A stretch of DNA of 12,659 nt. Source: JAIBCL01 sp031411695. GTDB taxonomy: Bacteria > Verrucomicrobiota > Verrucomicrobiia > Verrucomicrobiales > Verrucomicrobiaceae. The stretch spans positions 1 through 12,659 of the forward strand of contig JANOBO010000240.1 of assembly GCA_031411695.1 (NCBI GenBank), in the 5' to 3' direction. The position numbers and the translations under genes were made by a program. The notes beneath the pieces are model-generated. The model worked only from the letters and a program-made list of their open reading frames with translations. It was not told the DNA's origin and searched no databases. Of this stretch, positions 1 to 6,233 are shown piece after piece. The stretch's first letter is position 1; every line of letters begins with the position of its first letter.

Positions 1-924
1 CACAACGACCGTGGCACCGGCACCGCAGCCACGGAGCTGGGCTTGCTGGCCGGTGCGGATCGCGTCGAAGGCACGCTCTTCGGCAATGGCGAGCGCACTG
101 GCAATCTGGACATCGTGCAGGTCGCGATGAATCTTTACATGCACGGCATCGCGCCCGGTTTGGATTTTTCAAACATGAACGGACTCATCCAGATGTATGA
201 GCGCACCACCGGCATGACGGTGCCACCACGCCAGCCGTATGCGGGTGAGCTCGTCTTCACCGCGTTCAGCGGCAGCCATCAGGATGCGATCAAGAAAGGC
301 CTCACCGGCTACGAGTCGCACCGCACGTTTTGGGATGTGCCCTATCTCACCATCGATCCCAAGGACATCGGTCGCGAATACCGCGAGGTCATCCGCGTGA
401 ACAGTCAGAGCGGCAAAGGCGGCGTGGCCTATCTGCTGGAGAGCGAGTTCGGCATTGAGCTGCCGAAGGAGCTTCAACGCGAGTTCGGCCCGCTGGCAAA
501 TGACGAGGTGGACAAGCTAGGGCGCGAGGTCACCGCGCTGGAATTGAAGGACATGTTCTGGAGGGAGTACATCGAGCGCGGAACACCGCTGTCGTTGCAT
601 CACTTTCACGCCGATGGCGTTGACGGCGTCTTCACCTGTCGTTGCAGCCTCATGAGCAGCGGTCGCGAGAAAGGCATCACCGGCACAGGCAACGGACCCA
701 TCGCCGCATTCGCGGACGCGCTTGTCAAAGACGCTGGTGTGCCTGCGTTCGAGGTCAGCAGCTACCGCGAGCAAAGCCTCAGTTCCGGCACGCAGGCTGC
801 GGCGCTCGCCTACATCCAGATCAAGACCGCCGAGAGCAAATCGTTTTGGGGAGCCGGCGTCGATACCAACATCGAACTCGCTTCCATCAAGGCCGTGCTC
901 AGCGCCGTGAACCGCGCGAGTTGA
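1..924 (+). CDS. leuA: 2-isopropylmalate synthase (type-2/long LeuA), C-terminal part; 5' end outside window
   Basis: This enzyme condenses acetyl-CoA with 2-oxoisovalerate to give 2-isopropylmalate, the first committed step of leucine synthesis in the cytoplasm. The reading frame is open from base 1, and 307 residues are visible. They begin with HNDRGTGTAATELG, the metal-binding segment of the TIM barrel, followed by GADRVEGTLFGNGERTGN, a signature of the isopropylmalate/homocitrate synthase family. SGSHQDAIKKG and VNSQSGKGGVAYLLE follow (about residues 90-100 and 134-147). The latter wording is typical of the long form found in actinobacteria and fungi (about 560 residues), so roughly 250 N-terminal residues lie upstream. 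The last 120 or so residues form the LeuA dimerisation/leucine-feedback domain, with GITGTGNGPIAAFADAL as its small-residue core. A TTG at 43 is an internal codon, not a start. The family assignment is firm. Confidence 0.95.
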   Translation, partial: HNDRGTGTAATELGLLAGADRVEGTLFGNGERTGNLDIVQVAMNLYMHGIAPGLDFSNMNGLIQMYERTTGMTVPPRQPYAGELVFTAFSGSHQDAIKKGLTGYESHRTFWDVPYLTIDPKDIGREYREVIRVNSQSGKGGVAYLLESEFGIELPKELQREFGPLANDEVDKLGREVTALELKDMFWREYIERGTPLSLHHFHADGVDGVFTCRCSLMSSGREKGITGTGNGPIAAFADALVKDAGVPAFEVSSYREQSLSSGTQAAALAYIQIKTAESKSFWGAGVDTNIELASIKAVLSAVNRAS

Positions 925-972
925 ACCTTTTCAGGAGTCGGCTTCCGTGGATTGAATCTCACTTTCATCAGC

Positions 973-1010
973 AAGCCCGCTGCGCTCCCCACCAGCGCGC
1001 GGGGCTTTCT
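973..1010 (+). terminator. Probable intrinsic terminator of leuA
   Basis: Bases 973-986 and 994-1007 pair over 13 base pairs, with one bulged base on each side (T981 and one G of the GGGG run), around a 7-base loop. The stem is very GC-rich and starts 49 bases after the leuA stop. It is followed by a short, imperfect T run (CTTTCT), so termination may be only partly intrinsic. Confidence 0.55.
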
Positions 1011-1045
1011 GGACGAATGAATAGCGGCGCTGGATTGCACGCCAA

Positions 1046-1069
1046 GGCGGGCTGAGAAACAATCCCGCC
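1046..1069. repeat. Short GC hairpin downstream of the RraA-like gene
   Basis: GGCGGG (1046-1051) and CCCGCC (1064-1069) form a 6-bp stem around a 12-base loop. It lies between the convergent leuA and RraA-like genes. On the minus strand it could help end transcription of the RraA-like gene, whose stop is about 76 bases away, but there is no good T tract. The 220-bp gap from 925 to 1144 holds no convincing gene. Confidence 0.3.
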
Positions 1070-1102
1070 AGTCCTTTCCGGATCGGATCATCCATCCCGG
1101 GA

Positions 1103-1131
1103 ATGCGCATGGCGCATGTCGGTGACCGACA
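1103..1131. repeat. Two abutting 15-base inverted repeats
   Basis: ATGCGC-ATG-GCGCAT (1103-1117) and TGTCGGT-G-ACCGACA (1117-1131) are both perfect inverted repeats and share base 1117. The pair lies 14 bases beyond the stop of the RraA-like gene. It could be a processing or termination structure of that mRNA, a protein-binding palindrome, or part of a dispersed intergenic repeat. The repeat structure is directly visible; the function is unknown. Confidence 0.45.
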
Positions 1132-1144
1132 CGCTTTCTGCCGC

Positions 1145-1888
1145 TCACCACTCGCCGTCGCGTTGAAATTTGGCTTTGGCGTTTTTGCTGAACTGCGCTC
1201 CGGCGGCGGCGAGGTTGGTGAGGATGGCATCCGCTGTGAGGCCGGCGCTGTCGCGGGCGGCGGGGATCACGGTTTCACATTCGTTCGCGTCCATGAACCT
1301 CGCGGCCTCGAGGATGCGCGGTTGTTCCTCAGGTGCGATGACGATGAAGCCGTGTTTGTCCGCGTGAATGAGATCGCCGGGAAGGACGCGTCTCCCGAAC
1401 ACCTCCACCTCGCAGTTCCAACGCACGGGATGAACATACGCGTGGCCGACGCAGAGGCGGCGCGCGAGAGCCTTGAAGCCCGCGTTGGTCATTTCATCGA
1501 CATCGCGGATCGCCCCATCGATGATGGTGCCCACACAGCCGAGCGCGCGGTGCATGTTGCTGTTCACCTCGCCCCAGAAGGCGCCAATCGTGCGCGGCTT
1601 GTCCAGGTCCTGCACACAGACGATTTTCGGTCCGGAAGTGCTGGCGACGTAGCGACGGTATTCATTCCACGCATCGGCGTTTGCCTCACGATGCTGCTTG
1701 TTGCTCGGCTCGATCACCACCGTCACCGCATGGCCGACCATGGGTCCCATCTGTGGCATGAAGTCGCGCGTCTCCTCGAGATTGAACGCGTCTGCGGCGG
1801 GGTCGCGCGTGGTGATCTGCTCCCAGCCATTGTAGATGGTGGGAGTGTTCCAGCGTTTGAGCTGCAGCAGGTCTGAGTTTGAGAGCAT
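1145..1888 (-). CDS. RraA-like / 4-hydroxy-4-methyl-2-oxoglutarate aldolase-family protein
   Basis: This 247-residue cytoplasmic protein belongs to the RraA-like fold. The family includes metal-dependent aldolases that cleave 4-hydroxy-4-methyl-2-oxoglutarate or decarboxylate oxaloacetate, and the RNase E regulator RraA. The defining motif is visible as GCVGTIIDGAIRDVDEM (about 117-133), with the Arg-Asp pair R128-D129 that binds substrate and metal in the aldolases. It is preceded by FWGE (104-107) and followed by GDLIHADKHGFIVI (171-184), the usual G-D-x4-D segment. Because the catalytic Arg-Asp pair is kept, an enzymatic role is more likely than RNase E inhibition, but the substrate cannot be read from sequence. 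Translation starts at the ATG at 1888; no strong Shine-Dalgarno precedes it. The gene converges on leuA and diverges from the L,D-transpeptidase gene, with no pathway partner alongside. Confidence 0.88.
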   Translation of the reverse strand: MLSNSDLLQLKRWNTPTIYNGWEQITTRDPAADAFNLEETRDFMPQMGPMVGHAVTVVIEPSNKQHREANADAWNEYRRYVASTSGPKIVCVQDLDKPRTIGAFWGEVNSNMHRALGCVGTIIDGAIRDVDEMTNAGFKALARRLCVGHAYVHPVRWNCEVEVFGRRVLPGDLIHADKHGFIVIAPEEQPRILEAARFMDANECETVIPAARDSAGLTADAILTNLAAAGAQFSKNAKAKFQRDGEW

Positions 1889-1917
1889 GCTGAGGTGAAC
1901 GTCGCGGGACGCCGGAT

Positions 1918-2002
1918 CTCATTCGGCTTTTGTGAGCGCAACGAATGAGCTGGCGGCCAAAGTCGCGAGTTCGCTTTCTGATGTGCTCCGATGTCATTCG
2001 GC
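1918..2002. promoter_or_regulatory. Divergent intergenic region with repeated CATTCGGC words (candidate operator)
   Basis: In the 164-bp gap between two divergent genes, CTCATTCG (1918-1925) is the exact reverse complement of CGAATGAG (1942-1949), with a 16-base spacer. The 9-mer TCATTCGGC at 1919-1927 recurs exactly at 1994-2002. Three copies of a half-site between divergent starts look like an operator array, but chance is possible. A poor promoter-like pair, TTGCAT (2017-2022) and CATCAT (2039-2044), precedes the L,D-transpeptidase start. Confidence 0.3.
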
Positions 2003-2052
2003 ACCACGGGCGGCCGTTGCATTCCACACATTCGCGCGCATCATCGACAGCC

Positions 2053-3033
2053 ATGACGATGAGACTGGTTTCGGTGTTGATGACTCTCGCGTGCGCCGGC
2101 TGGCTGGACGCGCAAGACCTCGGGCCCGCGAAGAACGACCCCTCAGTGCCGAAGGACCGTGAGACCATCCTGCGCATCCAGATCTTCCTCGACCGCGAGA
2201 TGTTCTGCCCCGGCAAGGTGGACGGTGCGATCGGCGAGTTCACTTACAAAGGCGTGGTGAACTACAATTTCTCCCACGGCGTGGCCGATGTGTACGACTG
2301 GACGCGCGTCATCGAGGATGCCTACCGCGCCGTGCCCGTGCTCTACGCCGCATTCAAGATGCGTGAGGATCTCCTGAAGTTCGTGGACGCCGCGCTGCCG
2401 GCGAAGCCGGAGGAGCAGCAGGGCTCCAAGTACATGTCATACCGCAGCGTTGACGAGCTCATCGCGGAGCGCTTCCACACGGACGAGACGTTTCTCGCCG
2501 CGTTGAATCCAAACAAGAACTTGGCCACGCTCGCGCCCGGCCAGATCGTTTATGTGCCAAATTTGAAGCCCTTCAAGATCGAGGACGTGCCGAAGAGCCG
2601 TGGCTTTAAGGAGGACGCCGTGCTCAGCAGGAACACCGTCGTGATCGACACGAAGGAACGCATGGGCGCGATCTACGATCCAAAAGAAAGAATGCTCGCC
2701 GCGTTTCCCATCACGCCAGGGAAACCGCAGTTCATACCTATCGGCGATTGGAAGATCGTCACGATGGTCACCACGCCCACTTTCCGCTGGGACAAGCAGT
2801 TCCTTGAGCAGGGCGAGCGCGGCGATGTCTCCTTTGCCATTCCGCCCGGGCCGAACAGTCCTGTCGGCATCTTGTGGTCGGGCATCAGCAAGTCGGGCAT
2901 CGGACTACACGGCACCGCCTCACCGAGAACCATCGGGCGCGCGCAGAGCGCGGGCTGCGTACGCTTTGCGAACTGGGATGCGATCCGCCTGCCCACTCTG
3001 GTGAGGCCCGGCTCGAAAGTCATCGTGCGTTGA
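2053..3033 (+). CDS. Secreted L,D-transpeptidase (YkuD domain) with PG-binding- and LysM-like regions
   Basis: Members of this family make 3-3 crosslinks in peptidoglycan or attach other molecules to it, acting outside the inner membrane. The chosen ATG (2053) opens with MTMRLVSVLMTLACAGWLDA, a short basic start plus hydrophobic stretch fitting a Sec signal peptide; an ATG six bases later is nearly equivalent. The open frame runs further upstream but that part lacks signal character. The protein has 326 residues. Residues 36-75 resemble a peptidoglycan-binding helical repeat (LRIQIFLDREMFCPGKVDG). Residues 132-170 are LysM-like and end in LAPGQIVYVPN. The YkuD catalytic domain spans about 192-325, with GIGLHGTASPRTIG (H286) and SAGCVRFANWDA (catalytic Cys302), the full HG-x-S-x-G-C-x-R signature. 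There is no clear lipobox. No obvious Shine-Dalgarno precedes the start. Confidence 0.93.
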   Translation: MTMRLVSVLMTLACAGWLDAQDLGPAKNDPSVPKDRETILRIQIFLDREMFCPGKVDGAIGEFTYKGVVNYNFSHGVADVYDWTRVIEDAYRAVPVLYAAFKMREDLLKFVDAALPAKPEEQQGSKYMSYRSVDELIAERFHTDETFLAALNPNKNLATLAPGQIVYVPNLKPFKIEDVPKSRGFKEDAVLSRNTVVIDTKERMGAIYDPKERMLAAFPITPGKPQFIPIGDWKIVTMVTTPTFRWDKQFLEQGERGDVSFAIPPGPNSPVGILWSGISKSGIGLHGTASPRTIGRAQSAGCVRFANWDAIRLPTLVRPGSKVIVR

Positions 3034-3063
3034 GACGGACGCGCGCGTGTGTGACCTCGCGCC

Positions 3064-4389
3064 TCACAAAATATCGCGGCACTTTCTCCGCAGGGTGGCG
3101 CGGTTCATCCGCAGCGCGGCAGCCAGATGCGTGGGCTTGTTGTCGAAGCGCGGCATCAGCTCCTTCAGCATCATGGACTCCACCTGCTCGGCGAGATCGT
3201 CATAGGCGGGCAGGGCATCCGCGCGTGCGGTCAGCTTTTGATCCAGCCACCTGGCCAGCGCGTGGCGCAGCGCCTCATCGAGATGGCTGCGGGCGGTCGC
3301 AGGGGAGTCCGCGCTGCGCGCGATAGTCTCGGGCAAATGTCGCGGCAGCACGAGAGGCGCCGCGCACACCGCCGCCGCATGCTGCATGGCATTGCGCAGC
3401 TCACGCACATTGCCCGGCCATGGATGGGTTTTCAGACAGGCCAGCGTCTCGGGAGCGAGTGTCAGATCACGGCTGGCGCCTGCAGCCTGGCTCAGCAGAA
3501 AAGCGGCCAGGGCAGGGATGTCCTCCGTGCGCTGCGTCAGCGGCGGCAGCGAGATCTCGACTATCTTCAAACGATAAAACAGATCTTCGCGGAAGCGGCC
3601 CTCGCGCACTTCAGCCAGAAGATCCCGCGTGGTGGCCGCGATGACGCGCGGCGCGCCTGCCGTGCCCATCACGCGCTCCAGCCCGGCCTGCACGGGCAGC
3701 GGCAGCGTGGCGATGTCTTCGATGTACATCGCGCCACCTGCGGCATTCTGAAACTGTCCCGCAGCATCACCGCCGCCGAGCAGCGCTCCGTGCAGTTGCT
3801 CCTCCGGCCACTCATCCACGCGGAAGAAAACGAGCGGCGAGTGCGTGCCACGATTCGCATGGATCACGCGCGCCGCCAGCGACCTGCCAGAGCCCGACGG
3901 ACCGGTCAGCAAGACCGGCGCATCTGTGCCACACGCCTGCGCAATGGACGCATAGGCCTTTTGCATCGCCGGTGCCGCGCCGATCATCACCGCGTTTTGC
4001 CGAACAGGGATCGCGGGCGGCGGGCTCACCTCCGCCTTCGTCACGAACGCACGCAGTGCCTGCTGGAACTCGGCGAGATCCAGCGGCTTTAAAAAGTAAT
4101 CGCTCGCGCCCAGCCGCTTTGCCTCCAACGCATTTTCCAAAGTACCATGCGCCGTGATGATGAGCACTGGCGGGCCACCCGATGCGCCGCGCGTGCGCCG
4201 CAGCACCTCGAGCCCGCTCATGTCCGGCAGTCCGAGATCGAGCACGATGAGGTCAAAGGAGCGCTTGGTGAGCTTGTCGAGTCCGCTTTGACCCGATGCC
4301 GCCACGGAAGGCTCCGCGCCGAGCCGGCGCACCAGAGTGGAGAGCGCCGCGGCCAGCGCGTGTTCGTCTTCGATGATCAGAACATTCAT
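3064..4389 (-). CDS. NtrC-type response regulator with degenerate AAA+ domain and Fis-type DNA-binding domain
   Basis: This 441-residue cytoplasmic transcription regulator starts at the ATG at 4389, directly at the receiver domain; the open frame continues upstream but has no domain character. Receiver domain 1-117: acidic pocket E7-D8-E9, phospho-acceptor D51 (VLDLGLPDMSG) and K101 (FLKPLD). AAA+ domain about 136-352: it keeps FREDLFYRL (266-274), PPLTQRTEDIP and WPGNVRELRN (324-333). However, Walker A reads GPSGSGRS (163-170) with Arg for the usual Lys, Walker B reads MYIEDI with the usual Asp-Glu order swapped, and the GAFTGA loop is missing: the sequence runs from EEQLHGALLGG straight to AAGQFQNAAGG. 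The loop after Walker B is also short. The C-terminal Fis-like helix-turn-helix (about 403-441) ends NRATLRRKCRDIL. No sensor kinase is adjacent. It probably does not activate sigma-54 polymerase in the classical way. Confidence 0.9.
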   Translation of the reverse strand: MNVLIIEDEHALAAALSTLVRRLGAEPSVAASGQSGLDKLTKRSFDLIVLDLGLPDMSGLEVLRRTRGASGGPPVLIITAHGTLENALEAKRLGASDYFLKPLDLAEFQQALRAFVTKAEVSPPPAIPVRQNAVMIGAAPAMQKAYASIAQACGTDAPVLLTGPSGSGRSLAARVIHANRGTHSPLVFFRVDEWPEEQLHGALLGGGDAAGQFQNAAGGAMYIEDIATLPLPVQAGLERVMGTAGAPRVIAATTRDLLAEVREGRFREDLFYRLKIVEISLPPLTQRTEDIPALAAFLLSQAAGASRDLTLAPETLACLKTHPWPGNVRELRNAMQHAAAVCAAPLVLPRHLPETIARSADSPATARSHLDEALRHALARWLDQKLTARADALPAYDDLAEQVESMMLKELMPRFDNKPTHLAAALRMNRATLRRKCRDIL

Positions 4390-4579
4390 GCGGGAGAGAG
4401 GGTTGTGGAGGCGCGATGCCGAGCGTGCGGGCGCGCGCCGCTTTGTCAACGGCTGAGACAAAATCCGACCGGGCCTTCTCATTGGATCGCGAGTCGGCGC
4501 GAAGGGGAGGGCAACCGGCCGGGTCTTTCTTCTTTGCGCTTTTGACCTCGCGTGGTAAAACGGGCGGCTCGAGAACTGA

Positions 4580-6112
4580 ATGGAAATTGAAGCGCAACAA
4601 CGATGCCGTCCCGACGATGGTGTGGAAAGAAAATGGCGGGGCGGCGATGCGCTCCGGGGTTGCGTCTCCGGCACTTGGTTTTGCTTCCTCACGCTGCTGA
4701 TGCTGCACGTGGCGGCGGTGGCGGAGGAGAGGTCGGGATTCGGCATTCAGGTGATCGATGAAGCCACGGGCCGCGGTGTGCCAATGGTGATGCTACGCAC
4801 CCGGAACGAGATCGACCTCGTGACGGACAGCGCGGGCTGGGTGGTCTTCGACGAGCCGGGGCTGCTGGGCAGGCGCGTGTTTTTCTCGGTGCGGAGTCCT
4901 GGCTATGTTTTCGCCGCAGGCGATCCGGGTGTTTCGGGCCTGGCGCTGGACACGAGGGCGGGCACGACCGCCGAAGTGAAAGTGATGCGGGCGGACATCG
5001 CGGAGAGGATGTACCGCGCGACAGGGCAGGGCATCTACCGTGAGGCGACGCGCCTTGGGCTGGAAGTGCCGCTGCCACGGCCGAACCTGAACGGTGAGAT
5101 GGTCATGCATGGAAGCGCGCAGGCGGCGATGTATCGCGGAAAATTGTTCTGGGTTTGGTGCGATGCGGCAGGCTTTCGCGGCGCGCCAGACGCGACGGTC
5201 GTGGCGGCGGCTACGTCGGACTTTTCCGCGAGCGGCGGACTGGACCCGAGTCTCGGCATTCACTTCGAGTACCTATCCGAGCGGGGTGTCTTCGCCAACG
5301 ATGTGGCTGGCAGCGTGCGCATCGAGGGTCTGCTGAGCGTGCTGGACGCGGAGGGGCATGAGCATCTGCTGGCGCACTATGAACGCCGCCGCACCAATGG
5401 AGCGCGGGTGGATCACGGGATCGCGGAGTTCAATGACAAAGATCAGATGTTCGAGCCGGTGGTGCTGCTCGGCAATGAGTTCACCTGGCAGTTTCCGCAA
5501 GGCCACGCGGTGAAGGTGAAGGACGACTCGGGGGAGCATTTCTTTTTTGCAGCTCCCTTTTGCATGACCCGGGTCCCCGCGCAGTACGAAGACATCGCAG
5601 ATCCTTCGAAGTACGAGGCGCTGTCGTGGAGCGGGGAAAAGCGCGCGCTCGAGTGGCAGAAGCAATCGGCACCCTTGACCGCGAACCAAGAAGAGGAACT
5701 CCTGGCGCGAAAAGAGATGGGCAAGGAGCAATCGCGAGTTCACCTGCGTGCGGCGGCTGGCGGGAAGTCCGTGCCCGTGGTGGCGGCAAGCGTTGAGTGG
5801 AATCGCTTCCGAAACAATTGGGTGATGATCGCGACCGAGGGCGCAGGCGCGGTGCAGACGGCGAGGATTTGGTTTGCGGAGGCGGCGCAGGCCTATGGGC
5901 CTTGGGGCGATGCGGTTTGTGTGGCTGACATGGGAGCGCTCTCGCTCTCCGATCCGCTCCATCATGCGGCCTTCGATCAAGAGGACGGGAAGCGCATTTA
6001 CTTTGATGTGAATGTGCAGAGCACCGACGCCGCTGAGCGGATCCCCCGTTACAATCGCAATCGGCTGATGCTTCGGCTTGATCTGGGAGATCGAAGACTA
6101 GGCGGACGGTAG
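4580..6112 (+). CDS. Secreted protein of unknown function: Ig-like N-terminus plus propeller-like region
   Basis: This 510-residue protein carries an export signal: GTWFCFLTLLMLHVAAVA (31-48), then a likely cleavage before EERSG. The start is uncertain. ATG 4580 gives a long N-region, while the in-frame GTG at 4622 gives a more usual signal peptide of about 36 residues; neither has a strong ribosome-binding site. Residues 53-135 look like a small beta domain of the carboxypeptidase-regulatory or Ig-like kind (VIDEATGRGVPMVMLRT, TDSAGWVVFDEPG). From about 140, the phrases MYRATGQGIYREATRLG and AAMYRGKLFWVWCDAAG resemble, as I recall, secreted uncharacterised proteins of planctomycetes and verrucomicrobia with a beta-propeller of the glycosidase-like type. 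In those I remember an acidic DS-x-Q and WGDT, where this protein has GSAQ and WCDA. An enzymatic role is therefore doubtful. A second secreted protein gene follows on the same strand after 121 bp. Confidence 0.8.
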   Translation: MEIEAQQRCRPDDGVERKWRGGDALRGCVSGTWFCFLTLLMLHVAAVAEERSGFGIQVIDEATGRGVPMVMLRTRNEIDLVTDSAGWVVFDEPGLLGRRVFFSVRSPGYVFAAGDPGVSGLALDTRAGTTAEVKVMRADIAERMYRATGQGIYREATRLGLEVPLPRPNLNGEMVMHGSAQAAMYRGKLFWVWCDAAGFRGAPDATVVAAATSDFSASGGLDPSLGIHFEYLSERGVFANDVAGSVRIEGLLSVLDAEGHEHLLAHYERRRTNGARVDHGIAEFNDKDQMFEPVVLLGNEFTWQFPQGHAVKVKDDSGEHFFFAAPFCMTRVPAQYEDIADPSKYEALSWSGEKRALEWQKQSAPLTANQEEELLARKEMGKEQSRVHLRAAAGGKSVPVVAASVEWNRFRNNWVMIATEGAGAVQTARIWFAEAAQAYGPWGDAVCVADMGALSLSDPLHHAAFDQEDGKRIYFDVNVQSTDAAERIPRYNRNRLMLRLDLGDRRLGGR

Positions 6113-6124
6113 AGGAAGGCGGTT

Positions 6125-6149
6125 GCGGTCGAGGTTGGTCGGCGACCGC
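6125..6149 (+). terminator. Possible terminator hairpin after the propeller-like gene
   Basis: GCGGTCG (6125-6131) and CGACCGC (6143-6149) pair perfectly over 7 bp around an 11-base loop, 12 bases after the preceding stop codon. The 3' side (GATGTTATTGG) is only mildly T-rich, so a terminator is possible but not certain. If it works, the next gene needs its own promoter, and a candidate lies at 6199-6226. Confidence 0.35.
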
Positions 6150-6198
6150 GATGTTATTGGAGAATCGATGCGATTAAGGGACACGAAGTATAAAACGA

Positions 6199-6226
6199 TT
6201 GCCCGCATTTCTGTATGGACTACAAT
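6199..6226 (+). promoter_or_regulatory. Promoter-like hexamers directly before the transglutaminase-like gene
   Basis: TTGCCC (6199-6204), a 16-base spacer and TACAAT (6221-6226; 5 of 6 matches to the -10 consensus) end 7 bases before the ATG at 6234. If used, the transcript would begin at about the start codon and be leaderless, which fits the absence of a Shine-Dalgarno sequence. A TATAAA at 6189-6194 has no fitting -35 partner. Confidence 0.35.
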
Positions 6227-6233
6227 TTCCAGA

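Noticed and set aside
931..1230. Small minus-strand open frames between leuA and the RraA-like gene
   Set aside because: They have no ribosome-binding site or recognisable domain and run through several hairpins and into the 3' end of the RraA-like gene. They look like non-coding intergenic sequence.
1103..1876. 257-codon open frame on the plus strand opposite the RraA-like gene
   Set aside because: It lies almost wholly antisense to a gene with a clear family signature, and its translation has no recognisable motif or signal. Long antisense frames are expected at this GC content.
3127..4092. 321-codon plus-strand open frame opposite the response regulator
   Set aside because: Its composition is Arg/Gln/His-rich, as expected from an antisense frame, and it shows no domain. 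The minus-strand regulator has receiver, AAA+ and Fis motifs.
4390..4746. N-terminal extension of the response regulator by 119 residues
   Set aside because: The ATG at 4389 opens exactly at the receiver domain. The extension is Arg/Ser/Pro-rich without structure and would overlap the start of the divergent gene. A TTGACA on the minus strand at 4449-4444 hints that transcription starts inside it, although no good -10 box follows.
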